A stretch of 64,000 nt of DNA from Russula earlei (Eukaryota; Basidiomycota; Agaricomycetes; Russulales; Russulaceae): positions 1-64,000 of the forward strand of contig JAGFNK010000240.1 in assembly GCA_025769875.1 (NCBI GenBank), written 5' to 3'. How positions within the stretch are numbered: position 1 is the stretch's first letter; the number at the start of each line of letters is the position of its first letter. This document shows positions 22,248-33,985 of this stretch, in pieces. The translations under genes were made by a program, and so were the position numbers. The notes beneath the pieces were generated by a model that did no database searches, was not told the DNA's origin, and worked only from the letters and a program-made list of their open reading frames with translations.

Positions 22248-25200
22248 CTATGCGAACGTTGGGCGGTTTCTAGATTGGTGAGTCCGTTCCAACCGGGAGC
22301 GTCCTGCTCGATTCCTGGAATCCTTCCCTGCCACCACCGATCGCGCCACAGGCTTGTCCTCAAAAGTCAAGAGGTCGTAGAGGGACGCGATCTGGTCTCC
22401 CTGAATTTGACCGCATATATATGTGTTATCAGACGCCCCGTGTGTTAATAACACAACGCACCCTTTGTTCGAGAACGTCAATCACCTCGCGCAGGTGTTG
22501 CGCCAATACATTCCGCTTCACCACGTTCGAGGCTGCGTCCATCATTTTGTATTGATCCGCTAGCTCTGTGTAGATGCTGTCACCCCCCCCCCCCCCCCAA
22601 TTTCAGTCCAAGCCCGGTATGTGGGAATACACCTCCACGTACCCTTTGTAATGTGTGAAATCATCCTCCAGCTCCCTCAACACACGCACGAGCACCGTTT
22701 GTGGGGGAAGGCGGCCGCTTCCCGCGTGCCCGTTCAAGAAATCAAGGTTCACAGCTGCTTCCTCGGACGCCTTGACTGACTCATCTTCAAAACCTTCATC
22801 CTCTTCGTCGTTTGCATCCCCAACGGTGACATTGTGCCCCTTGCTTGCAGGGTACCACAGCGGTCTTGACGTCGCTCCACGATAGCGTCGACGATTGCAT
22901 ACCGTACATGTCTGTGTGTTATGTTCTGGCGCAGAGAAAAACATCTGCTCCAGTCGCGCGCCACGTATTTGCGGAAAAGGCGCCTCGCCAGAGTGATGTC
23001 GCTCTCGAGCATGTCCCGGCGTTGGTGCTGGGGGGCGGTGAACCTCCTGGGGAAGCGGTACGGATGAACCGGCTTCTTGTCGTCTTCGTTCGTCCACGTT
23101 ATCCAGAGCGTCATGACGTTCCGAGGGAGATGCGACCAGACGGTTGCGTGCTGGACCCACCGATGACACCACGCTCGCCGCGCGGTGGGATCCGTTGCTA
23201 CTGACGGAGCTCCCCAGCCTAGACGACGAGCGCGATCGTTCTGAACGCCGTTCCTCGAGTTCCGCTGAGATTCGTTCCAATTCACTGTGCTCGACATATC
23301 GTTGGGCGTTGCTCCCACTGCCTGGCATCTGGGAGGAACCATGAGTGGCGTAGTCCGTGTGCGCTGTGCGCTCCAAAAGTGCACGACGTGCGAGAGCAGG
23401 TTGAACGTCTTCAATCTCATAGTCGTCGTCATCCTGTTGAACGTCGAGACTCTCCTCGCCTGGTTCCCTCTCTACCTCGTCGCTGATGTTGCCCTCTCTC
23501 TGGCTGACATCCAAACCAGCGCCATGGGGCTCATCAGAACGTTTGGAGAAACCGCGTTCCCTTCTCTCTCTGAGACCTTCTTCCACAACCCCCTTGAGTA
23601 CTTCCACTTCTCCTGCAATTTTCTCTACCTCTCGTTTGAGGAGATCAACCTCTCGGACCTTCTGTCGAAGTGTGTTCTTGTCTGCTTCTCGGAGAGAGCG
23701 CAATTGGTCCAGTAGTGTCTTTTGCGATGAGAGGTCTGCGGTCAGTCGGGCCATGTGAGATCGGAGAGTGGTAATGAGAGTTTCCAGGGCTGTCTCCATG
23801 TCGTTGATTTCAAACCCAACAGACGGACGAGGCATGTTCACGAACCTTTTTTCTCCGCAACAGCTCGTTGGTAACGCTTCTGATCCTCCTTAGTGTCTTC
23901 GGTGACGCGTGCTTTGCCTTTCGATGTTGCAGCAGCTACCTCGGGCACCTGCTGCCTCACCAAAAGCTCTTCACGTCGCATGACCAGTTCACGCTGTCTC
24001 TCAACATCTTGTCTACAAACATCCAACTCGCGCTCGAGCTCCTTCATCCGTCTCCTAGATGTGTGATTATCCGCATCCAGATGAGCGATCTTCTTTTGCA
24101 GGTGGCTCATGGCTAACTGCAAACGAACTGAAACGCTTTCAGTCGGAGGACGATGAAATGTGATGGAGACAGACCGTGTCCCTCCTCGTCTCCGTGCTCC
24201 TTGCCTGCGTCCCCGTAGGGCTGATACGATTGACCCTTGGCTGGACTTTCAACAGCAACAGTTAGTCCAGTTATATCCGGAAGTTGAACTTGTTTCCTCT
24301 TCGCGTTTGACGGTTCAGCATGTGTGTTGACTAGCATTGTCTATTAATTAAAGAGCCACCGTAGTGAAAAAATGCCCACCTGAGACGGCCCTTTTTTCGC
24401 GCGCCCTCTGTGTTGACATGCCCTCCTTCGTGCCGACATGGGTCCCTTCAACCTCTAGGGGAGCGTGCCATCTAGTTTGCTCTGCTTCGATCTCACGCGC
24501 CAGTCCCTTTGCAAATCTTGTGAAATGCGAGTTGGCTGTGGAAGGCGTAAGTGGGTGAAGGGCGTTAGCAGAGTTGACGTCTTGTGTTCGTAAATGGACC
24601 TTCCGCGGGCGAGGCGTTGGCTCACCCTCTCTGGCATCCACTTGCGATACACGAAGAGAGGCAGGACGAGGAGTTATTCGATGCCCTTGAGGTTGATGCT
24701 GTGGTTCGAGCTGGTTCGAAGATGTCTTTCCATGTGTAGGCCCATGTGTAACGGCCGGTGATGCAGAACGAGGTCGCAAAGCAGGAGAGCGTGGACGCTT
24801 TTGGGAAACTGTCAGGTGCGAGAGAGCATCTGAAAATTTTGGTTTCGATGAGGTCGGGTCGGGAGTATCTGGTTCTGACATTGAAGACGTTGATTGCTCT
24901 GAGTATGGGGAAGAGACACGGCGAGCATTTCCCTGCTGTGCGGATCTTATTTGATGGTTGAGCTCCGCTGTGTTACCCATCATGGGAAAAGGCGCCACGT
25001 TTGACTGCATACAGAAGACCACGATTTCATGAAAAGCTGTATGAGGTTAAACAGGGAGGACCCACAACACGCCGCGATGGCTCTTTCTCGGCATCAGATA
25101 AATTGAATTTGGTGCCAATGCCAGCGATGAGGTCTTGTAGGGGACGCTCAGGGTCGTATTCAGCACCGCTGAGGCTGACATCTCGTCTTTCACCTCGCGC

Positions 25201-25554
25201 GGCGAGACCCGCGCTGAGCGTGAGCGCGCTAGCATGATGAGCAGCTGTCGACAACGTCTCACCTCCGACGAAGGTATGAATGCCTTCGTCGTCTCCGCCC
25301 GTGCGATAGGACCACGCGTGGGGTTGGCTGAGACCATCATCGAGATCAAGTGCCTCCCCAGAGCGGTCAATAGAGTCAAAGGCAGAGAAGGGTACCGATA
25401 CAATTGACTGATGGCGGGGGTTCTCGACGGAATATTCATCATGGGTAGAGGAAAGGTGAAGAGACAAGTCCGTTGTGAGGAGATTTTTCTCGAGCTGAAT
25501 GCGAGACAACTCCTGTTCGTCTCCAGCAATACTGACATCGAAACGGAGCGGCAT
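22248..25554 (-). CDS. Cep57-like spindle-pole/microtubule-associated coiled-coil protein
   Basis: Seven exons are predicted, about 1,000 residues. The start MPLRFDVSIAGDEQEL at 25554 is followed by a Ser/Pro-rich region, a coiled coil (SHLQKKIAHLDADNHTSRRR, then ELERELDVCRQDVERQRELV), and a second coiled coil (ALETLITTLRSHMARL ... LLKREVEKIAGEVEVLK). Later come IRGARLEQMFFSAPEHN with a CTVC motif, then LPPQTVLVRVLRELEDDFTHY spliced to IYTELADQYKMMD and NVLAQHLREVIDVLE, the Cep57 C-terminal microtubule-binding signature. The open frame from 23841 that starts MNMPRPS is not the true start: its first residues are intronic. The intron before IYTELADQ ends with a 16-base G run just before the acceptor. 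Expected to act at the spindle pole body (fungal Ppc89/Cep57 group). It shares a 96 bp promoter with BMS1. Confidence 0.8.
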
Positions 25555-25650
25555 CTTTCTTGTGATGGTGCGGGACGAGGCTCAGAGTGATGTGAACCTA
25601 ACTCGAACCAAGGCGCGTAAGTCACGTGTCCGCGTTCTCCCCCTTCCACA
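25555..25650. promoter_or_regulatory. Divergent promoter between the Cep57-like gene and BMS1
   Basis: Only 96 bp separate the two start codons. A CACGTG palindrome at 25623-25628 lies about 25 bp before the BMS1 ATG; the same word occurs in the DHR2 and RIO1 upstream regions. Confidence 0.45.
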
Positions 25651-28600
25651 ATGTCAGACCAAAGACCATCGAAAGCCCATCAACCGTCCCGGTCAGGAAA
25701 AAAAGCGGAAAAGAAAGCGAGGGGAAAGGGAAAGCACAACGCATTTAACGATAAAGTGCGTACTTGCTCGTCGCCTTTTCCTATCTTACGGCCTTACCTT
25801 GTACCCTTCTCAGGCATTTGCACCCAGATCAGGTCGAAGAGCAGAAAGGCAGGGTCGCCGCGCTGCAGAAAGAGATCAAACCCGCCTCCATGTCCCTCTT
25901 GTTGACCGCACCCCTGATGACGTCCCTCCACCGGTCATAGTAGCCATTGTCGGCCCACCAGGCGTCGGAAAGAGCACTCTTGTCAAATCCCTTGTCCGCA
26001 GGTACACCAAGCAAACGCTTAACGATATTAGGGGTCCTGTGACCGTAATCAGCGGGAAAAAAAGGCGACTCACCTTTATCGAGTGCAATACTGACCTCTC
26101 CTCCATGATTGACATTGGCAAAATCGCTGATCTCGTCCTTCTCATGATTGATGGTTCGTTCGGCTTCGAGATGGTGAGTGTCCCAATCCCTTTCTCATCA
26201 ACCAACAGCGTATAATTTGTAGGAAACTTTCGAGTTCCTCAACATCCTTCAAGCCCATGGCTTTCCAAAAGTCATTGGCGTTCTCACTCATCTGGACCTC
26301 ATCAAAAAGGCGACCACCCTACGAGCCACCAAAAAAACTTTGAAAAAGCGTTTCTGGGCTGAAATCTATCAGGGTGCGAAGCTATTCTACCTGTCGGGCG
26401 TCCTCAACGGACGCTATCCTGATTCCGAAATCCTCAACTTATCTCGCTTCATCTCTGTTATGAAGTTCCGCCCTCTTGTTTTCCGCAACGCCCATCCTTA
26501 CCTCCTTGCCGACCGTTTCGAGGACCTGACTTCTCGTGAACAAATACGTTTGTCGAAAGGCAAATGTGACCGCACCGTCACAGTTTACGGTTACCTTCGT
26601 GGCACCAACCTGCGTGAAGGCACCAAAGTACATGTCCCTGGTGTCGGAGATCTAGATATCAACACTATCACTCTGCTCGGCGACCCTTGTCCGTTCCCTA
26701 CTGCCGAGTCGGAGAAGCGGCGGAAACTTAGCGAGAAGAAAACACTGCTCGTTCATGCCCCAATGAGCGACGTCGGTGGAGTAACATACGACAAAGATGC
26801 TGTGTGGGTCAACGTCCCAGGTAGTTTCACTCGCGGAAATAGAGACGGTAAGGTTCCGCAGCATTTCGCCTTGCTGATATGTTAAACGATTTGAGTAGTA
26901 CCTCAGGGTGAAGGTGAACAGATGGTGATGGACTTGCAAGATGTCAATGAAACGTTAGAACACGCTGTTGCCCGCAGTCAGATTCGTCTTCTTGGTTCCT
27001 CCTCCAAGTCTCTCTCTCTCTACCCGCCTTCTAATCAGCACACTCCCTCACACCAGGGGAGCGAGGTCGAAGATGAAGGACAGAAGGCCCAAGAACTGAC
27101 AAGTATCTCCGATGACGGCTCTGATATTGGTGACGAGGAGCTTCAATACGATGAAGATGAAAATGTAGAGCTTCATTTTACTGGGCGATCAACTCGCAGA
27201 GTCAGCCGTCGACCCGCGGATAGATTATCAGAGATCCATGACGGAACCGGCATTGATTATGCGGAAAGTGACTCCGACCTTGGAGAGGACGGTAACGAAG
27301 GTACCCTCATGGCCAGCGACCTAGATAGGGGGAGCGACCCAGTCCTCCAGACCGACAACGAGGAAGCAGATGATGAGTTCCCAAAATGGAAATCTAACTT
27401 ATCGGACCAAGTGAATGCGTTTAAGTTGGCACAACGAAATAAGCGCAAGGACTGGACTAAGCTTATCTACTACTCTGCCTTGTCCCCACGTCAAATCATG
27501 CAAGGAGAACTAAATGCATCAGACAGAAAAAAGGACGAAGAGAAGGACGATAATGACGACTTTTTCACATTGAAGGCGACCGATGGGGACGTTGACTCCT
27601 TGGACACTACGAAGGAAAAATGTCCCCCCAATCAGTTAGCAAAATGGGCGACCGAGGAGACATTAGATTCCATTCGACACCTATTCATCACAGGTCTCAG
27701 TGATACCATCCCTGCCGACGACGCTAGTGGTCGTGATGTCGCCACAAACGACGATGTCTTTGACGAGGACGAAAGGACCAACTCAGATAACGAAGGTGAC
27801 ACCCCAAGAAAAGCCGACGACGCCGATCCCCAGGCTACTACTCTCGCGGCCAAGAAGGAAGCCCTTAAACGCAAATTTGACGAGCAGTACGACGACCCCG
27901 ACTCCACCAAACAAGATTTCTACGCAGAAGCTAAGGAGGCCATATCGGCCCAACAAGCTCTAAACCGCGCCGAATTTGCTAATGTCGACATTGCTACACG
28001 CATACTTGTCGAGGGTTACCAACCTGGCTCATACGTTCGCATTGAACTTAACTCCGTACCTTGCGAGATGTCTGAACACTTCGACCCTTCTCGCCCGTTG
28101 GTGATAGGAGGACTCTTATCAGCAGAAGAGCAATTTGGCTTCGTGCAAGTACGTATCAAGCGCCATCGTTGGCACACGCGTACGCTAAAGACAAATGATC
28201 CCTCTCATCTTGAGTTTGGGTTGGCGGCGCTTTCAAATGCTTCCCATTTACTCGCTCGATGACCACTCGATTCGGATGCGCATGCTGCAAGTACACGCCG
28301 GAGCATATGCATTGCTACGCAACTTTCTACGGGCCCATATCTGCCCCCAACACCGGATTCTGTGCCCTCAACTCACTAGAGGATGGTATAGCTGCATTTC
28401 GCATAGCTGCAACTGGCGTGGTGCTAGATATTGACCGATCAGTGAAAATAGTCAAGAAGTTAAAGCTGACTGGCGTCCCATACAAGATCTTCAAGAACAC
28501 AGCCTTCGTAAAAGATATGTTCTCGAGCGCGCTAGAAGTAGCCAAGTTTGAGGGCGCAAATCTCAGGACAGTGTCTGGCATACGTGGTCAAGTTAAAAAA

Positions 28601-29277
28601 GCCCTGCCAAAGCCGGACGGGGCATTCAGAGCAACATTTGAGGACAAGGTATTGATGAGTGGTGGGTGTTATGGTCCATTAAGCAAATTCGATTGACTAA
28701 TCTTTCTCCAGACATTATATTCCTTCGTGCCTGGTACTCTATCCAGCCACGCAAATTCTACAATCCTGTTACGTCTCTTCTTCTCTCCAGCGGTTCCGGA
28801 TGGATGGGTATGCGACTCACGGGTCAGGTGCGGCGTGAACAAAACCTCTCTGTGCCGCATAACCGTGATTCGGCGTATAAACCCATTGTACGCCCTAGCC
28901 GGCGATTCAATCCACTGAAAGTTCCTCGCAAACTACAAGGCGCCCTCCCTTATGCCACTAAACCGAGACTCATGAAGCCGCAGAAGAGGCCATCATACCT
29001 TCAGAAGCGTGCCGTATTGCTCGAACCAGAAGAGAAGAAGGCTTTGGTGGTGATGCAGCAAATGCAAGCACTGCGAAAGGATGCTATAGTGCGGAGACGA
29101 GAGAAAAAAAAGGAGCGCGCTGAACTTCGGAAAAGGCTAATCGAGAAGGACGAACAGAAGAAAGGCGACAAGAGGAAAGAGGAGCGAAAAGAGAATATGC
29201 GAATTATAGGAATAAAAAATAAAAGGGAAGCAGAGAGAGAGGAGGGCGATAGTCGAAAGAAGAAGAAGACAACATAG
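25651..29277 (+). CDS. BMS1: BMS1, GTPase of 40S ribosome biogenesis, with two apparent +1 frameshifts
   Basis: The exon frame reads [20 protein letters not shown], then the GTPase domain with P-loop [23 protein letters not shown], and the G4-like LTHLD. The AARP2CN part ([31 protein letters not shown]), a long acidic middle, and the conserved C-terminal domain ([73 protein letters not shown]) follow, ending in a Lys-rich coiled tail. About 1,100 residues. Bms1 acts with Rcl1 in the nucleolar small-subunit processome. Two single-base insertions interrupt the conserved C-terminal domain: near 28203 (after KTNDP) and near 28288 (in RMRML/KYTPEH). Everything around them is conserved, and no intron explains them, so sequence error is the first suspicion, true lesion the alternative. 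Confidence 0.9.
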
Positions 29278-30407
29278 TCCCGCTTTGTATGTTGCTACGT
29301 GCAACGCAGACGCTGAGATTTGGGCATAGGCATCACAAGACAAATTACATAGGATGCCTCTTTGTTTCAACGAGTCGAGCTGTAATGGGGGACATCCATG
29401 AAAGACAAATGTGGTCCGGACTTTGGAATCGAGGACATGCCGAACCGGAGGGCCTTCGATGTGACACTCACGGCTGTACAAAATTGGGTATCAGTCGCAT
29501 CGCATGGACTCCCTTTCGGGGCATGCGGTGCGGATGGCGACGACTGCGTCGGAATCCCTCTACCCGCGACAGCTGCCCAATGTGTGATGATACAGTTCTG
29601 GAGCGACGGAATACAATACCCCATCCTTGGCGCCCTGGCTTGATCGAGTGATCGAACAGTTGCGGCCTGTAAGCGGTAGGAGTCGAGAGGCGTGCCAGTG
29701 TTCTGAATCGATAAGTCCGAGGTCGGAAAAGTATGTCCGCTCGGGGTCGCGACTTACGACGGACGGAAATGAAGAGGAACTCATCTTATCTTCTGGATTC
29801 ATAACCACGGCGTACGCATGCCGTCTTCTCTGCGCGCCACCTGCTTCCGAGCGCTGGGCTCTTTGCACCACACCGCACAGGCAGTGCATGATGGAGATGA
29901 TACGATCAGTTCCACGCTCGCTTTAGACAACGATCGCGGACTGCGTCGGGCATCTCAGCCGGAGACCCGCTTTTTTTTTTGAGAATTGAAATGCTCTGAA
30001 TACGGAACAATCCGCCCACCCCGAACGGAACAGTAGCCCTGTTAGGGTATTACACTTCCCGTTCATCACCCACAATCTTGCCGTAACCATACTGACAACC
30101 TTTCTCCAGCGAGTTGGACATCAAGGAACCTGTTAGGCAAACGGTGCCTCCCTGTTAGGCCATACTGGTACGAGTATGCTCCGTCTTCCTGCGGAATTGT
30201 CCGTGCGACACGATATGAAACAACATGAAGGGTCAGAGCGGGTAGACTACTTGACCCGTGACCCGGACTCACATGAAACCGCCGCTCGATCGACGAGTAT
30301 CAGTCACCATCAGGGCTAATATGGTGCTGCGAACAAAAGTACGACCAGATATGTCATAAATGCCCATAGACTAGTAAATGTGGTAGTTACGGCGGTGAGT
30401 CGCCTGC
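29278..30407. other. Convergent intergenic region without a recognisable gene (1.1 kb)
   Basis: It lies between the 3' ends of BMS1 (plus) and the F-box gene (minus). Short open frames on both strands show no domain. A minus-strand stretch at about 29650-29800 has protein-like codon texture, but no start, splice pattern or family could be supported. Confidence 0.4.
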
Positions 30408-31967
30408 TCAATGAAATCGGAGTCGCTCGCCGAGAATCTCTGCTAGTCCCAATCCGTCGTCATTCGTGAAATTGACGCAGCGCACCACCGCTACATCTTC
30501 CAACGGAAACACATCGGTTGTTTGTCCTTCAGCGATATAGCCGTCGGTGGCGCGCGCTCTCTCACGGATGGCCTCCACGATCGCCGTCCCACTCAGTCGC
30601 TGACAATTAATTAACTCCAGACTTCGGAGCCTTGGCAATAGCATCATGCCATTTGCGTCCGGCGCGAGCATACGCACCACTCGATCGGACATATCGCTCG
30701 CGACAATTCTGAAGTCTGTCAACGACAGAGCATGGGAGAACAGCCATGTAAAGTCCTTCGTCCGCATGTCAGCATAGTCCATCTCTAGCACACGCAACGG
30801 TGGTGAACTGCGACTCAAAAGGCTACGGAGGCCCATTCCCGTCGCGTGGTCGCTACGTGGTGACTGTGAGTAATCAGAAAATTCATCATCCGAGTCTCCA
30901 TCCTCAAGGGCGCATTCGAAGCCAGATGATAGCGAGCGGGGAGAAGGATGAAGAGTGGGAGAGGGAGGGTGCCCACTGGTGCTTGCGTGTGATTCGACAC
31001 CCGGGGGCGGGAAAGGGACGAACGATGATGAGTGCATCGGCTCCAAGGAGGGAAGAGGAAGGTAAGGGTTGAGAACAGGGAAGTCAAAATCAACGTTAAG
31101 ATGTTCGAGGTAAAGCTCCCGCAGAGCGGGAGTGTGAAGATATGACAGTAAAATGCGCGTGGCAAGTGTGCGATGCAAGACGAGAGAGCGCAATCGCGGG
31201 AGTGAGACAATGGGTGGTGGATGGCGAGTGTCTTCGAAAGCGATCACGGGCTCCAATATGGACCCCGTAAATGAGAAGAACTCAAGCTCGGGACAAACGG
31301 TGAGGAACCGAAGAAGGTCGTCGGGGCGTATGCTTAAGGTTAAAGGACTTTCAGTAATTGAGAGGGTCACGAAGCGGAGTGGGCTCAGGGTGAGGGGAGA
31401 GGGGAGTTTGGACAGTACCACGGTCATGAAGAGGAGGTTAGAAGTCAGCGAAATTGTGTACGGTTTGAAGGTACCAAGGGGAATGACGTCCCCTACCGTG
31501 GCTGCCTGGGTTGGGGTGTTTTCTGTCATCGCATCCATCTCTGCCAGGTCGAGAACGTCGATGTCGAGTTCTTCCAGTTTTGGCTCGCCATTTCCTTTGT
31601 CCCAGAACTCACCGAAGTGAACGGCCTCCTCCTTTGCTCCTCCGATAGTACACGAGCGCCATCTGCCTAAATGGTTCAGGAAAGGCGACAGTAGGGGGAG
31701 GAGGCTGTCCCTCGAGATAATGTTAATATCCACATCAAATGGGAGGCCAGAGCTGCGCGCGAGGAAGTGATTGGCGATTTGGTTGGCGAGGTAGAAAGAC
31801 AAGGAGCGGTCATCAAGGACGATGAACTGGAAAAGGCAGGGGAAATGATGTATGATGGCCTTCCAGCGTCGGCAGACTTTACCGAGTGTGATCGCAGTGA
31901 GTGCGGCAGAGTGGGTACACCAAGTGAATATATCAACGAGCAACTCTGTAGGCAGGCGCTCCATCAT
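30408..31967 (-). CDS. F-box protein with leucine-rich C-terminal region
   Basis: A single intronless frame of 519 residues. The N-terminus MMERLPTELLVDIFTWC followed by LGKVCRRWKAIIHHFPCLFQ is a canonical F-box (LPxELL...F...VCRRW), which binds Skp1 in SCF ubiquitin ligases. The remainder has irregular leucine-rich stretches such as LPRLRSLVLHRTLATRIL and LRELYLEHLNVD, a Ser/Pro-rich acidic insert (about residues 320-380), and further repeats to the end (LPRLRSLELINCQRLSG). Substrate unknown. Such F-box/LRR genes are expanded in agaricomycetes and are often intronless or intron-poor, as here. Intact. Confidence 0.88.
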   Translation of the reverse strand: MMERLPTELLVDIFTWCTHSAALTAITLGKVCRRWKAIIHHFPCLFQFIVLDDRSLSFYLANQIANHFLARSSGLPFDVDINIISRDSLLPLLSPFLNHLGRWRSCTIGGAKEEAVHFGEFWDKGNGEPKLEELDIDVLDLAEMDAMTENTPTQAATVGDVIPLGTFKPYTISLTSNLLFMTVVLSKLPSPLTLSPLRFVTLSITESPLTLSIRPDDLLRFLTVCPELEFFSFTGSILEPVIAFEDTRHPPPIVSLPRLRSLVLHRTLATRILLSYLHTPALRELYLEHLNVDFDFPVLNPYLPLPSLEPMHSSSFVPFPPPGVESHASTSGHPPSPTLHPSPRSLSSGFECALEDGDSDDEFSDYSQSPRSDHATGMGLRSLLSRSSPPLRVLEMDYADMRTKDFTWLFSHALSLTDFRIVASDMSDRVVRMLAPDANGMMLLPRLRSLELINCQRLSGTAIVEAIRERARATDGYIAEGQTTDVFPLEDVAVVRCVNFTNDDGLGLAEILGERLRFH

Positions 31968-32137
31968 GATTGACGTCGATGTTCATCCACGTCGGCAGCG
32001 ACGGCAGACATATGTATTACATAATTTTACTACCCTAACTGTATATGTGGCTGTCGGACTTGGAATTACACAGAAAACTCTATCTCTCCCCAATAATCAT
32101 CCATCCCTAACCACCATCGCCTTGTCGTTCCCTCAAA

Positions 32138-32726
32138 ATGCCCGGCGTACGCGATATTAGGTGCGCCCGTTTCCCTCACACATCGAGTCAACTCTCACAC
32201 TACCCCGCTTCTCAGCGCAGAAGCTTTCATTGCTGCATACGCATCCCATCTTAAGCGTTCGGGAAAGCTCGAGGTCCCAACTTGGGTAGACATTGTCAAA
32301 ACTGGTGCGTACAAGGAGCTCGCACCCTACGATCCAGACTGGTACTATGTCCGTGCTGGTACGTCATATACTATATTTATTTTGCCTCCCTCCATCTAGC
32401 TATGCTGACTCAACATAGCTGCTGTTGCACGGCACATCTACCTCCGCAAGGACGTTGGAATTGGCGCTCTCGCAAAACTTCATGGTGGCCGCAACCGTCG
32501 CGGGAACCGACCTTCACATCATGGGGACGCCTCTGCCTCTGTTCAGCGTAAAATCTGCCAATCACTAGAGAAGATTGGCGTGCTCGAACAAGGACCTAAT
32601 GGCGGTCGCCGCATTTCCCAAGATGGGCAGCGAGACCTCGACCGTATTGCTACTGCGGTCGTTGAGGCAGAACGAGAAGATGAGGAGGAAGACGAGGAAG
32701 AAGACGAGGAAGAAGACGAAGAATAG
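32138..32726 (+). CDS. RPS19: Small-subunit ribosomal protein eS19 (RPS19) with an acidic C-terminal tail
   Basis: Three exons (32138-32160, 32216-32358, 32419-32726) give 157 residues in frame. Core motifs are [78 protein letters not shown] and [11 protein letters not shown]. eS19 is needed for 18S rRNA 3'-end maturation and sits in the 40S head. The family usually ends about 145 residues after a short basic tail; here the last 17 residues are a run of Glu and Asp (EDEEEDEEE pattern) encoded by GAG/GAA/GAC triplets. Very short first exon, typical of ribosomal protein genes. Confidence 0.95.
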
Positions 32727-33167
32727 CCATCACACCTCCCGCTATCTTACGCAGTGCGTAACCTTTTGGAACTTATGATTGCATGCCCCAATCTCAAGGA
32801 TACGCTTCCGACCTACCTCTCAAATGGGCGCAAAATTGTGTTGCCATGCAATTAATACTGATTATCTGCTATGAGTAGTGGCAGGTTGAGGAAAGATATT
32901 CTCCTAGCTAGAATGTTTCCTGGCTGCTCTATTCGTGTTTTGTGATCTATGCATGGTCAACTCGCCGCATTTACACTCGACCACAGAGTGCATTGTCCCC
33001 TCAGTCGGGTTGTTACCGGACCGCCAAATGAAGGGAATACAAAATTTTACACCTTGGAGCATCTGGAATGATCTACACAATGGGTGTTTCTAGGTCCAAG
33101 ACTTGATATGTACAGACGTAAATAAAATGAGAGAAGCGAGAATGGAGCAAATTGTTTGCTGGGCCCG
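32727..33167. other. Convergent intergenic region (441 bp)
   Basis: 3' flanks of eS19 (plus) and of the uncharacterised minus-strand gene that follows. No gene seen. Confidence 0.45.
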
Positions 33168-33890
33168 TTATCGGTAGACCTCGTACAAGGCCGTCCTGCC
33201 CCCCACCAAAACGCCCTTGACGAGGTCAAGGAGACCAATCAAAGGGAAAAATCGCATGCTGGCTTGATGGGTCCGGTAGTGCATGGATGCTGCTGGTCTG
33301 TTGTGCATTCGTAGTTATGTCATCGGATGGACGTATAGGGAAATGGCGGAAACGTGTAGGTGGTGCGCGAGGAGACGACAAGGTGGATGAGGTGCGGGAG
33401 CCCGAGAGAGCACAGACCTGTGCGTTCGACCCAATGGCGGCCATGCATACGGAAGCGATGGATATTGGGAACTCGAAGGGGTGAATACTATCCCACCGAC
33501 GGGCGTTCAAGGAGTCTTCAAATTTGAGCGTAGATGATTCGCCTTCGTGTTGGGGCATGCCAACGAGGCGAAGTCCCCCTTCTTCGATGCCGTCTGCGTC
33601 TTCCTTTGCCTCGGCAAGCGACTGCCGCACCGAGCCCTCGCACTTGCGTAACGTTCAAGCTGCTTCCGGGTATGGTACTCGTATTGTTATTGAGGCTGTC
33701 GTCCTTCGGTATGAAGCTTCGCGACTAGGATGAGTGTGTTCTGCGTGAGGAGCATGTGTCTGGGGGAGCAGATGATGGTCCAGGATGGAGCTGCTGTCTA
33801 CGGACAAGCCCTCGAGTTGCGGATTCAATGATCCCGCTAGAGCTGACGGGGTTGTGCAACATAGTCGTGCCCGAGGTCATTCCTCACTCA
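33168..33890 (-). CDS. Uncharacterised protein, possibly broken
   Basis: Minus-strand segments with good codon texture are MTSGTTMLHNPVSSSG near 33880, LNPQLEGLSVDSSSILDHHL, EASYRRTTASITIRVPYPEA, SVRQSLAEAKEDADGIEEGG, LRLVGMPQHEGESST and ARRWDSIHPFEFPISIAS. A GTATGC donor follows at about 33455, and a last exon reads SMRFFPLIGLLDLVKGVLVG to RTALYEVYR with a stop at 33168. The C-terminal part is hydrophobic. One +1 frame change near 33833 and an in-frame TGA near 33655 interrupt the reading, so it is either mis-sequenced, has introns I did not resolve, or is a pseudogene. I do not recognise the family. Confidence 0.35.
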
Positions 33891-33985
33891 GGGGGGAGAA
33901 TGTCAAAATGTAATCAGTTGGAGCCATGATGACTGGGATGCGCCCTATGTATAGTGAATCCCGCTCCGAGCAGTAGAACAACCGG

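Noticed and set aside
22749..23432. Second minus-strand frame of 227 codons
   Set aside because: Shadow of the Cep57-like exon; no domain and no conserved motif.
23786..23841. MNMPRPS as the start of a separate 412-residue protein
   Set aside because: A GTTCGT donor and a GACAG acceptor remove this segment and join two coiled-coil exons in frame.
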